A stretch of DNA of 64,000 nt from NCBI GenBank assembly GCA_021234155.1, contig JAJEKV010000024.1:15399030-15463029 (forward strand), written 5' to 3'. This DNA is from Isoetes taiwanensis. Taxonomy: Eukaryota > Streptophyta > Lycopodiopsida > Isoetales > Isoetaceae. Below are positions 12,837-23,308 of this stretch, piece by piece (the first letter of the stretch is position 1; each line of letters begins with the position of its first letter). The notes below the pieces were generated by a model that saw only the letters and a program-made list of their open reading frames with translations, ran no database searches and was not told the DNA's origin. A program made the translations under genes and the position numbers.

Positions 12837-13686
12837 GAGAAAGGTCTAGGTCAAAGGGTTAGCTAAAGTCAAAGGAATGGAGTTTGTGGGATCGTTGTAC
12901 TTGGGGTTGACCTTGGCTCGCTGGACGTTATACTTGGTCTAAGATTGCATTGAGAATATAAGCATCATAACTATTAGAATGAAGATAAATGATTACAGAA
13001 AAGCATCATAACTACTAGAATGAAGATAAATGATTACAGAAAAGCAAAAGACTAGTGCGGGTTGGGGGGTTAGATTTGGTTGCTTGTGATGATGGTTGTG
13101 TTTCAGTATCAAGGCATATGGATAGAGAGAATGCCCTTGTTCAACGGACTGCTCCCTAAAGCTATTTGACATGGATGGCATAATTAACTTGTAATGAACT
13201 GAATTCGGGGCAAGCAGCTTCCGGGGAGTTTAGGGTCCCAGCTCTGGCGTCAACACCCCCACTCCATGTCAAGACACGGCGCAAGGTCCCGACCAAATCT
13301 GACAAGGAGAGGGCCTCCGAAACGTAAACCCTGTGACTTGCCAGATTCTAGAAGGGTTTTTGTTTTGGTTTTTCTGCTCCCTAAAGCTATTTGACATGGA
13401 TGGCATAACTAACTTGTAATGAACTGGTTTTGTTTCTCAGAAACAATTGTACCTTGTTGAAAGATTGCTTTCCAAGTGGAAATTTTTTTAATGTGTCCGC
13501 ACCGCCTTGTTGCCCCCCTGGTCAAAGACTCGCCTTTTTTCGATGCACACTCTTTTAGTTATGCATTTTATTGCATTTATGGTTCATAAATTCGTAGTTA
13601 ATGCATGGCATGGAATTAAATTATGGTTTTTGGTCAGCTGGCTTCCATGGTCATCACCAGCATACAGGAAAATTTCCAAAATTTTC
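12837..13686 (+). repeat. type B unit 4, truncated and rearranged
   Basis: 850 bases. After the TTTTTGTTTTGG motif near 13368 the sequence repeats its own CTAAAGCTATTTGACATGG block (first at about 13155, again at about 13384). It then enters strongly diverged DNA with a recognisable relic of the ATTCATAAATTCGC anchor at about 13583. Confidence 0.8.
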
Positions 13687-14150
13687 GGATAAGGTCCAGA
13701 CCCAAGCGTTGGGGTTAGAACGGTCCGGGCAGCCCGTTGTTGGGCAAGCATGACTGGCACCCTTCCCCAAGTCAAACAAGGCGAGGACTTTGAATGGCCA
13801 CCTCAGTAGAGGGGAGAGTCCCGTCCCCAGGAGACGGACCCCAAAAACGTTCTCGAGGCAGCCTGTCCTGGCGCCGCCCCCTGGGGGGACTGTATACTAA
13901 TGAACACCCTCCCGAAGCTCAGTTCCCCTATATATCCGACCGTTGAATCCTCCATTCAAGGATCCAGCTCCGAACAGGACCAAAAAAATCCAAGATCGGT
14001 CCGGGAGAACCTGTCAAACCGCGAAGCGTCCTGGGGCGACCGTCCCCAGGAACGGCGATTCGACTTCGCTCATACAATTTTCGCTGGTAGTAATAGAATC
14101 CGGAATGTGATTGACTGCATGCATGCCTCAGGACTGTTCAAATAAGCCTA
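13687..14150 (+). repeat. degenerate type A unit at the array edge
   Basis: Only the landmarks survive: AGAACGGTCCGGGCAGCCCG near 13718, CCTTCCCCAAGTCAAACAAGG near 13761, TCGGTCCGGGAGAACCTGTC near 13997 and TAAGCCTAGGGACAAACTTT near 14143. Divergence rises to the right, as expected at the margin of a satellite array. Confidence 0.75.
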
Positions 14151-14228
14151 GGGACAAACTTTAATGAGCATCACATTAAAAAAAGATGCAAAAAAAATAA
14201 CATCGCTATAACAAAATACGTCGCGGGG

Positions 14229-14244
14229 ACGTCGCATGCGACGT
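14229..14244. repeat. 16-base perfect palindrome
   Basis: ACGTCGCATGCGACGT is its own reverse complement. The identical 16-mer occurs twice more, at 26041-26056 and 26135-26150. It sits just upstream of a TATA-like motif. Confidence 0.8.
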
Positions 14245-14251
14245 AAGACCG

Positions 14252-14259
14252 TATTTATA
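14252..14259 (+). promoter_or_regulatory. putative TATA box of the kinase-like element gene
   Basis: TATTTATA lies about 110 bases upstream of a credible first splice donor (AAG|GTTAGT at 14363/14364). This would put transcription start in the GC-rich stretch near 14285. It is inferred from motif and position only. Confidence 0.35.
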
Positions 14260-14363
14260 CGGCGGCCGGCTTTTCCGGAACTTCTTTTTGCCCTACTTCT
14301 TCGAGGTTCTTGGGCGATCCGCGGCGCTAGTACCCTGATCTACCTGCAAGCAACTATTCTAAG

Positions 14364-15236
14364 GTTAGTATATCATGTTTTTTAGATTGAATAGGTTTTT
14401 TGGATTGAATGGTGCATGCCCAACCTTCCTCTTTTTTTGGTTTCCTTTCCTTCCTCTTCTTCTTTGTTCTTGATTTTTTTTCTTCCCATTCTTCCATGCC
14501 TCATTCATTCTTCCTCCTTCTTTCTTCCTCATGCTTCATTTCTTCCTCATTCTTCCTCGTGCTTCATTTCTTCCTCCTTCTTCCATGCTTCATTCTTTCT
14601 TCCCATATTTCTTCTTTCCTCATTTCTTTCTCATTCTTTCTTCCTCATTCTTTCTCATTTCTTTCTTCCTCATGCTTTCTCATTCCTTATTCCTCACTCT
14701 TTCTCATTCTTCCTCATTCTTTCTCATTTCTTGCTTTCTCATTTCTTTCTCATGCTTTCTCATTTCTTTCTCATGCTTTCTCATTTGTTTCTCATTTCCA
14801 TTCTTTCTCATGCTTTCTCATTCCTCATTCTTTCCCCTCCCTTCCCTCATTTCTTTCTTCTCTTCCCTTCCTTATTCTTCATTTTTTTTCATTTCTTATT
14901 CTTCATTCTTTTTAATTTCATTTCTTCATTTGTTTCTTATTCTTCACATTTCTTCCTCACTTTCCATTCGATCCTTTTCTTTCCCTTCCCTTATTTCTTC
15001 CTTCCATTCTATTCCCTTCCCTTCTCTTATTTCCTCTTATTTTTCTTCATTCTTTCTTGTTTCTTCTCTTATTTCTTCTCTATTCTATCCTTATTTCTTC
15101 CCTTCTATTCTCTTATTTCTTTCTCTTGTTTTATTTCTATCTCTTGTTTTCTATCCCCCCCTTTTTCCTTTCTTTCTTCTTCGATCTTTTTCTTCTTTGT
15201 TCTTATTCTTCTAATGCTTTGTTACTTCTGTTGCAG
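14364..15236 (+). other. polypyrimidine first intron
   Basis: About 870 bases bounded by a good donor (AAG|GTTAGT) and acceptor (TTGCAG|CTTTC). From 14420 to 15200 it is almost pure C/T on the plus strand, built from short TTCTTCC and TTTCTCAT units. A following 53-base segment (15237-15289) ends in another consensus donor, TTTTG|GTAAGT, so it looks like a second non-coding leader exon. The Ser/Phe/Leu-rich ORFs of up to 293 codons here are products of the pyrimidine bias. A tract this long on one strand could form triplex DNA. Confidence 0.55.
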
Positions 15237-15351
15237 CTTTCTATTACGATTTGGACCCGACAGGATCTTGTACACGCGTCCTTATTTTGGTAAGTAGTTG
15301 ATCGCACTTGCATTTTATTTTTATAGTTTTAAGTAGGTTAAAAACATTGAT

Positions 15352-15733
15352 GGAGTGGCTTGTTCAAGGGCACGGGTCGGCTCCACCTAGAGTGGGGAGG
15401 ACCATGTACCCGGGTTCGAAGTCCACTTTCACTATAATCATAAATGTTTCCTAGGTTAATGAGTGGCTTGTTCAAGGGCACGGTCGGCTCCACCTAGAGT
15501 GGAGAGGACCACGTACCCGGGTTCAAGTCCACTTCCAGTTCCACTTGTTATTTTTTAGGTTTAAAATAAAATTGTAGTGGCTTGTTCAAGGGCACGGTCG
15601 GCTCCACCTTGCGTGGAGAGGACTAGGTGTCCGGGTCCAAGTCCACTTTTCTTCTCATTCTTAGGTAGATGTGGCTACGGCAAGGACATGGTCGGCTCCA
15701 CCGCGAGTGGGGAGGACCAGGTGTTGAACCTTA
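15352..15733 (+). repeat. four direct copies of a ~75-base tRNA-like unit
   Basis: Copies start near 15352, 15461, 15574 and 15669, roughly 100 bases apart. Each contains GTCGGCTCCACC followed by GTGGRGAGGACC. The first three end in GGGTTCRAAGTCCAC, or GGGTCCAAGTCCAC in the third, which resembles a tRNA B box (GGTTCRANNCC). The fourth is eroded. They lie in the second intron of the putative gene model. A tRNA or SINE-head origin is an inference. Confidence 0.6.
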
Positions 15734-15755
15734 GTTCACGTTTATTGTCGATTTT

Positions 15756-16180
15756 AGCTAGAGGTAGCTAGGGCTAGGTTAAGTTAACAGTAACTGGATG
15801 ATTCCCTTCACACCCGTGCTAGTTAAAAAAAAAAGGTTAGGCTAACTTAATGTAGTACTAATTCGCACTAAAAGCTTTGGTAAAAAAAATAACTTAACTA
15901 ATTAACTAAATTATTTCGAACATGTCTAGTTAAGTTAGCCAAAGGCATAAAAAATTATATGTACAATTAACTAAACTTAAAGTGACCTCTATAGTGCTAA
16001 TTTCTAATTTAGTTAATTTTTAGTTAATTTTGCTAACTAATCCGAACAAGGTGCGAAGATAAGTTTAGGTAGTGTTTTTGGTTAAAAAAGTTAACTAAAT
16101 TTCGGGACTATCTGCTAACTAATTAACTAGTAATACGAATGTAAATTGACCGTGGGTCCCTATTTAGTTTTTCTTGTTTC
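15756..16180. repeat. TTAACTA/TAGTTAA-rich stretch
   Basis: AT-rich DNA with many TTAACTA and TAGTTAA words in both orientations (for example near 15895, 15965, 16010, 16090 and 16120). This could be an eroded foldback element, but I cannot define its ends. Confidence 0.3.
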
Positions 16181-16365
16181 TTCTTCCTTTTTTTCTTGCT
16201 TTTGGGACCGGGGAGATCGGATAAGGTATTAGTCGCCATAGGGCGTGTTATAAGTAATGATTATATGGTCTGCATACATGTTTGATATTGTCGTATTATG
16301 TTGCATTTACTTTGTGCATGCTTGGCTTTTGTATTCATTATTTTGTTTTGTTTGTAGGCATAAAA

Positions 16366-17905
16366 ATGGCCTCAGTAAGGACAGAGATGCTTAGTGAAAT
16401 TAGGCGCATCCTCATCAATCAAATATGCGCACAGACCGACCCGGAACGACATATGCAAACTGATGATCGAATTAACCGTTTTGTAGCATCAGTTGAGAAA
16501 GAATGTCGGTCTGAATTATGTGGGAGGTGGCCAGAGCATGAGTCTGAGTTGGAAGATATGATGAGAAAGAACTTAAAGTCTTGGGTTTGCAATCCTGAGC
16601 CAGAATTGAGGATGCTACTTAAGTATAAAGTGCCACTTATGAGCCCCTATCTTTGAGGCATACGTGGGGACGATGGGCTAATTCGTGGGCGAAGTGCAAA
16701 GGTCCGACGCAAAGATCACAAGATGGCCAAGATGCTTGCCCCAATGATGAACATGTGAAGGAGTTAGATAGTCTTATCCATGGTGGGAGCTCTATTGGTG
16801 CAGGGGCTAGATTATCATTACATGCTCATGATAAATGTGCTGCATTTATTGACAGCATTCCTGTGGATGCTGTTGGAGTTGTAAAGTGCATTGGTAGTAA
16901 ACAAGACTGCCAGATATACCAAATCCAGATCTTGGGAACCCTGTACTTTAATCAAGATGATTATTATACTGGCATTGTGTGGAGAGGCCAAGATAGAGCT
17001 GCATCATGGTTGTTGGTGACAAGTATATCCGTTTCAAGAGCCCAAGTCCAAGATTGGCCACACCTCTTGGACTTGCCCCCGAGGTCTTTTTGTGGAGATG
17101 AGCCACGAGGGACCAATGGTAGTCTTGCCATTCATGAATGGAGGAACCTTTTGTGCGAAATTACTTGACCATCTTCCCGAGCCAATTCTCTTCTTATAGG
17201 AGATGGTCAAATGCAATGCATAGTGCTCCAAGAAGGGCTGATATGAAGATAAGTGCGGAGTGGAAAGCCAAAATGAGACTCGTGTATAAGTACGTCCCAG
17301 AAATAGCTCTCGCTCTTGCAGAAGGAGTCTATGCCATCCACGCTCCAGGTTGGACACACACAAAGCTCAATTGCAAAAGGGTCAAACTCCATTTTGATGA
17401 CTCCCTTACAAATGTGTGGGTGGCTATTGGTGATTGGGACACGGCCCTCCGTTTTTTTTGCAAGGAGCGAATGCCCAAATTGAAGAGCCGTTATACACTA
17501 CAAGATGGAACGGTGCGATATCCTTGGTGGGAGAAGAGAGTTTTTACATCATCATCAGATGACCAAGCATCATGAGGGCATGAGATATCTGACATATATT
17601 CCCTGGGCTACATTTACGAGATGCTCCTTGATTTTGTCCAGGCAATGCGACTTATGGGGTTGTGTGTTGAGATAAACCCAACCGACCGATAGTCTAGCAC
17701 ATTGGACATCATCCAACATATGAAGGTCCAAATGATGATGGATAGAGAGCTGGTGCACATGGATCGCCCATCTATTGCTCGCGTCGTCGATGTGTTCAAA
17801 ACAGCAGGGCTTTCTTCTGATATAGTTGTGAGAGAGAGACGACATATGAAGTGTGGTGATCCACTTGAGATGGCTAAGCTACTGTTAAATGCTTGCAAGA
17901 AGTGA
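16366..17905 (+). pseudogene. decayed protein-kinase-like gene of a transposable element
   Basis: The frame opens at ATG 16366, 8 bases after an acceptor (TTTGTAG|GC at 16357/16358). It runs 96 codons (residues MASVRTEMLSEIRR on) and then needs several frame changes near 16650, 17000 and 17160 plus one stop near 17692. Later parts look like a kinase fold. Near 17085-17190 one frame reads like a hinge region. Near 17340-17400 a catalytic-loop-like HTKLNCKRV is followed by GDW in the DFG position. Near 17590-17690 DIYSLGYIYEML resembles the F-helix region. The catalytic Asp of HRD is not present, so the ancestor was probably a pseudokinase. The leader has two non-coding exons. Its closest family is unknown to me. 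Confidence 0.5.
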
Positions 17906-18101
17906 TTAATATAATTTTGTCTTCCTATTTGAGGCTTGTTGCAACCAATAAATGTTTTTTATTCAAAATTACTAATGAAAAAAGTAATTTATTAATCAAA
18001 CTAGCAAAAAAGCACGCCAGGGGTTGTGGCCGAGCAAGATCAAGCTAAAAACTATGAAAGGGTGAGAGTGCATCTTAAAACTTCACATCTTAATACAATT
18101 A
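17906..18101. other. intergenic stretch before the Helitron
   Basis: A/T-rich DNA with no recognisable gene. It would be the 3' flank of the kinase-like gene and ends at the Helitron 3' boundary (A|CTAG). Confidence 0.4.
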
Positions 18102-18135
18102 CTAGAAACGTGTGTCCGGCAATGCCCGGCATTAG
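18102..18135 (-). other. Helitron 3' terminus (hairpin plus CTAG)
   Basis: The plus strand reads CTAGAAACGTGTGTCCGGCA then ATGCCCGGCATT. It shares the ACACGTTTCTAG tail with the element ending at 41546. One hairpin arm has changed (GCCGGAC instead of GCCGGGC), which weakens the stem. Confidence 0.8.
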
Positions 18136-19261
18136 TAGTGGACATATGAAATTGATTGTGTAATAGGATTTGTAGGTGGAAAAGAATTTTGTAAATCTAA
18201 TCGTATAATAGATGTAATGGACCTAACGGACTATCAAATTGTGAAAGGGGTTAGGGATGCGTGATATTAGCCATGGGTGCGTGGAACTGATAGGTAGGAA
18301 CAATCGATTTTGTGGAATTGAATCGATAAAGTAATGAACTGCAGTCTTAGGCAAAAAATTACAATGCATAGTTTGTAGGTGTAAAAGAATTTGTATATGT
18401 GATTGTATTTCTACTGGGCTGCCAAAGTGGGTTAGGGATGCCAACTATTAGTCATGGTACATGGATTGGGTCGAAATGATGGATTGTATAGTGTGGGTTG
18501 GATGAATAGATGTAATGGATTGCATATAGAATTACATCTTAATGTTTTCTTATTATTTTCCATGGTTGGCATCACTTCTTTTTGGGATATTTATGTTCTT
18601 GCTAAAATTATTTCTTAATCATATATGTCGCTGTGGAAGCTTGGTTTCGATGTGCAGAACTACCTTATCGCATGAACATCATGATTCACTGAACATTGAG
18701 CATATCTAATTAAGGTATGCGTAGCACAAGACATCTATAATCCCAAACATGGAGTTTTAATTAGTGACGGCAAAAACATCTCTTAAATTAGTACTTGAGG
18801 TGATTTTTGCCCAACCTCATCTTAACAATGAAATATTTGCTTGGTGAATTTGCCTTGGAAGCATCACCTAAAACACCATGTATGGCTGTCTTTTCATTTC
18901 CATGTCCTAAAGAAGGAACTCGTCTCACCAATGCATACCACGCAGCTAAACTCCAACTTGCAAATTGAAGCTGACTCGATTCTCATGCTGGAATAAAAAT
19001 AAGAAAGATGGGATGCTGATAAATGCTAATTATAATTATGAGAGATGAAGAACATGACATCGGATCCTAACTACAACATTATTAAGGGATGAATGAAAGC
19101 TTTTAATTCGTGCAACTAAACATAAGCAACATAACATAACTCACAACGAAGTGCAAAATAAATTTGATTCAAACGTAAAATCCTACAAAAGATTACAATG
19201 ACATTGCGACAATGACAAAGGGAATTGCAGCAAATGATCAAGCTTTATTACGATCATTAAT

Positions 19262-19388
19262 AGTTGACATCAGCGTGGTGTTCTGCAAGGATGTAGAACA
19301 AATCCTGATTGAATTTTCACCAGTTGGGTGATCTTGTTGGTGGCCTTAAAAGCTCCTGTTCCAGCCACATCCTCAATAACTAAAACCT
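19262..19388 (-). other. exon-like fragment inside the Helitron, unidentified
   Basis: On the minus strand this gives an open, protein-like stretch (VLVIEDVAGTGAFKATNK and on) ending at a stop. I cannot name the family. It is consistent with a captured gene piece. Confidence 0.3.
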
Positions 19389-20216
19389 GCACAAATGTTG
19401 TGGAATGACACTGTCACTAAATCCTAGTTAACATGCTGCAAAGAAAAAAGAAATAATATTCAATGAGTAGTTTGGATATTTTTCTAGCCTATAATGCAAT
19501 ACCATAGCTTAGTGGCCAATCTACCTTTGCTATTTGAAAAGCATGGCATTTCTTAGTGTGCATCAGACATATGAAGAGCATGCAAGGTATCAGATATAGA
19601 AAATAAAATTAGAAAGAATGTGTTTTAAGCCCTGTGTCAGACCTATTATTAGAGATTATGATACTTCTGTAGTTGCTCAAATGAATGCCAAAATTCTAAG
19701 ATTTGGCATATTGGCTTGTGGTGTGGGATCTGTTGCAAGACAGTAGTGCCAGTGGACATGGCCTGAATGAAAAGAGAAGACACATTTGAAAGCATTTTTA
19801 TGGATAGAGAAGATACATTGGAAAGAGAAGATACACTTTCAAAATACAGATCAAGGGTGTAGCACCCATTCCAAGCCCTATTAGAAGTAAGATATCATAC
19901 CTTTTATAGTCTTGTGCTGGAGCTCCAGATGAGCCACTCCATCAGCAGCTTTGGGAACCTGGCCAGTATACAAATGTGTTAGATACCATTTCAAATATCT
20001 TCTTCCTATGCCTTCTCCCTTCTCGTTTTTTTGTATCATACAATATTATTACTTACCAGGAAAGACGGCTGCTCAAATAAGAAAAGATGCCAATGTGCAA
20101 GCCCAAATGATAGTAGAAAGGGAGCATTTACGCTTTAAAAAACAGAGTAAATAATGGTTTTCAAAAGTAAATAATGTTTTTCAAATTATCATTTTGCATG
20201 GGGGATCAGAGCTCCG

Positions 20217-21343
20217 AGGTATTTTTTTGTCCCTAAAAGGCTACGATTTCCCAAGAGGATTAGTGGTTTTTCTTCAAACACATAATATCAAATTGGGATG
20301 ATGCTTATGATATATACTCAGCAGCTAAAGCTATGAATCATCTTTTGAAGCCTTAGGCATGTGAAGATAGTAAGGCCTTTGTGCACTTCTCTGCTGCATA
20401 TTGCTTACCATAGACTCTAACTTATGCACTTCGGGTTTTTAAATAATTTCTGGGTGAAAGACGTAGAGAGATTACATGGACAATACAATGGTGTACTGAT
20501 GAATGGGACCAATATGCAGCACAAATTTTATCCTTGACAGAAGAAAATTTAAAATATAAGGAACGCACGGGCAAATTTCCCGCAGAGGTCGAGTTTCTAA
20601 GCAGCAAAACTATAACTTTGGAGGTTTGTAAAAGCATCTCTTCCTTTTTATTCCATTTAGGAGACACGTTTCTTTTTGCAAAATTCACCTCTTTCTAAAT
20701 GTTTTATGCATATATGTAGGATAAGGCATTAAATTTGAAGTTGTAATGCCTTTGAACTTGCAGCAATGCTACCCATTGCCTCTGAAATCTGATATCTTCT
20801 GGTTTTCATGTACCTGATGCTTGCATTGCATTAACTTTGGAGTTGTAATGCCTTTGGACTTGCAGCAATTGTACACATCTCAAAGTGAAAACATTAAAGC
20901 TCTCAAGCAGGAGCTTGATAATGCATTCACTTAGATCTACCTTAGATTCCTCCCATTCTGCAGGATATATGCTGATGTCAAATATCTTTGCAAGTGTTTA
21001 CATCGAGGATGAAAGTTAATCCTTGGCTTGACAACGGCCTAGGCCTAGGGCAGACACTAAAGCATCACATTCGTGTGGTAAAAGGTAGCCATTTGATCAG
21101 CATATTGCAGGAGGTATTTTTCTGTCTCTAAAAGGCTATGATTTCCCAAGTGGATTGGTGGTTTTTCTTCAGACACATAAATATCAAATTGGGATGATGC
21201 TTATCATATATACTCAGCAGCTAAAGCTATAAATCATCTTTTGAAGCCTTAGGGACGTGAAGATACAAGGGCTTTGTGCAATGCTCTACTGCATATTGCT
21301 GACATAAACTCTAACTTATGCACTTCAGGCTTTTAAATAAGAG
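20217..21343 (+). repeat. 230-base direct duplication within the Helitron
   Basis: 20217-20445 and 21112-21343 share a run starting GGTATTTTT(T/C)TGTC(C/T)CTAAAAGG and continuing through ATATCAAATTGGGATGATG and CAGCAGCTAAAGCTAT to CTAACTTATGCACTTC. The spacer is about 670 bases. The second copy has the cleaner open frame (KGYDFPSGLVVFLQTHKY), but both end in stops. Confidence 0.85.
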
Positions 21344-22879
21344 AAAATCGAAATGGATCATAGAGTCCTGCTAGACCTTCAGTTGCAAACGTTGTAGAGA
21401 ATTTGTATCAAACAAGAGAAAATTGAGTCTCTCAAATAATGTTTTGTGGAATCTTATATAAGCACTATGCACAAGCTCCTCGAAGAAGTCCAACTTGAGT
21501 TGGCACTATATTTAATGCATCAAAGAGAATTTGAAAGCACATACAATGCCTTACGGTGTATGTAAAATTTTGTTTGCAAAATCATTGGGACTGCTCCTTT
21601 GCTGAAGATATGTGATGGGGAATGGATACCAGCAGAAGAAGCCGACGACTATTCTGTGGAAGATAGCTACCTCTATTAATTCAAGCTACCTCTTTATACA
21701 AGCTACCTCTGTTAATTCATATCTGAAACGACAGTGGTCATCACAGAGAAGTCTAGGATATTGGGAAACAGCACATACTCAGCAATTTAAACATGTGAAC
21801 CTGATCTATAGTCATTACTAACTGCATCTTTCAAGCAATATAGAACTGGTCAATCAAGAGAAATACGTGTAAATTGAAAGAGGAAGAAAGCAAGCTCAAA
21901 GGCATAACAGGAAATGTAAAAGAATAAATGCATACCCGGAATGCTTAAGCAAGGAGTAGCTCTACACCCATCGCAAAGTCGTAGATGCCCACTGCCAAAA
22001 CTTGTAGTTGAAGAACTCTAGGCTCCATCGCCAATGCCGCGTTAAAAAATGGTCGGATCAAAGGAAGAATTGAAAGGAAGCAATCTCCCTTCACACTTTC
22101 ATCATTTATTTCACTGTAAATAGCAAAATGGTTAACATGTTTGGTCATGGCCTAAATCATGGTCGATCATATATTCTGTTTCTGTACAAGCAGATACAGA
22201 AATTGAAAGGTCATCGAATGTTCTTACACCAATCCGGCACCAACACATGCTTGTTTTAGCCTCTCTGAGGTAGACCCATGCTTGCATAACTTGGTTCTGT
22301 TGCAGACCTATTACCAATCAAAGATTCAAGAAGCACAAGAAGTACCAACAAGAAACGGATGGGGTTTGAAAGGGGCAGACCTTTTTGTTTGCATAGAATG
22401 TAGCTCATACAAGCTCTGGAAAGCCACCAAAAAGCCAGACCAATGTACTGCTCTTCTTCCCAATCCCAAATCTTCGTCCTATAATTTAGTCGGTTTTCCA
22501 CAGAAGCGTATATAGAAAGATGAAAGGGAAGGATTGAATGCGTTAGGAAGAAGAAAATCCGAAGGAAGCGAGAGAAAGGGTAAGGAAAATCGAAGAAGAG
22601 ATGCCGGAGCAGAGAGATTGTCGAAGCGGAGAGATTGCGAACGGCTCCATCTCTCTGTATTTTTCTCCCTTTCTCTAATTTTAATAGCTGTCGATCTGCA
22701 AATTTGAAGATCTTACGGCTTCGACCATGCCACATCAGATTCTGCTGACATGTATAGGCTACGTGGATAGCCTAGAATTGCAAGAAGGGTTGCACGCTTG
22801 GTTAGGCTGGCGTGCTAAAAATTTATTATTAATGGTAAATAAATTATTAATCATAACTTGTAGATAAAGTGTCGCTACA

Positions 22880-23160
22880 GACGTCAAACCCTAGCATCAA
22901 ACCCTAGATTGTAAATGCCATGTGGCACAATCTAGGGTTTGATGATGTGGCACACGCAAGCTAGGGTTTGATGACATGGCACTTACTATGATCCTACTAT
23001 GATGTGGCAATAGGAAGTCGCGACGTGACACAACCTAGGGTTTGATGATGTGCCACACGCAACGTAGGGTTTCATGATGTGGCACTAAAAATGCCACGTG
23101 GGATAATTTAGGGTTCGGTGTATGACATGATACATGGCCTGATAATATGGCAACCTAGAG
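22880..23160. repeat. subterminal repeats of the minus-strand Helitron
   Basis: Several copies of a motif around CTAGGGTTTGATGATGTGGC (near 22930, 22960 and 23035, plus variants near 23063 and 23110) with dispersed ATGTGGCAC. They sit within 300 bases of the proposed 5' end. Confidence 0.6.
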
Positions 23161-23308
23161 TTCGATATGCACCCCATACATATATACGAGATACTTTTCT
23201 AATATAAATAAGAAGATAAGAATATAAATTTAGGTATTTATTCAAAGACACTTGTTCAAAGCTTTTCTCTCGCTAATTCTCGTTATGTTCAAATTAATAT
23301 ATATAGTC

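Larger units (their letters stand above)
1..14150. repeat. GC-rich tandem array of ~1.1 kb units, types A and B
   Basis: About thirteen head-to-tail units can be read by eye. I set unit boundaries at the recurring motif GAGAAGGTCTAGGTCAAAGG. A second anchor, TTCATAAATTCGCAATTAATG, recurs near 738, 1857, 2968, 4068, 5157, 6088, 7210, 8333, 9426, 10535, 11618 and 12730. The order is partial A, A, A, A, B, A, A, A, B, A, B, A, truncated B, degenerate A. Copies differ by many C-to-T or G-to-A changes and by short indels in C/G runs. Reading frames shift from copy to copy, so the long ORFs here are not genes. The array is clearly more GC-rich than the rest of the window. It is satellite-like DNA of unknown family. 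I see no rRNA genes, so an intergenic spacer is not supported. Confidence 0.93.
18102..23216 (-). mobile_element. non-autonomous Helitron on the minus strand
   Basis: Read on the minus strand, the 3' end is a GC hairpin region (GCATTGCCGGACACACG) followed by TTTCTAG and then T. That is the Helitron CTRR|T ending and nearly identical to the ends at 41546 and 61602. The proposed 5' end on the minus strand is A|TCTTCTTATTTATATTAG, which matches the 5' end of the Helitron at 36868 (TCTTCTTTTTTATTTTGG) at about 20 of 26 positions. No Rep or helicase sequence lies inside, so it would have been mobilised in trans. The interior contains short exon-like pieces. The 3' end is firm; the 5' end is an inference. 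Confidence 0.65.

Noticed and set aside
1-14150. CRISPR array or rDNA spacer
   Set aside because: Units are 1.1 kb rather than short repeats with unique spacers, and no rRNA sequence is present.
14409-15297. 293- and 227-codon Ser/Phe/Leu-rich ORFs
   Set aside because: They arise because the plus strand is almost only C and T; three overlapping frames are open at once.
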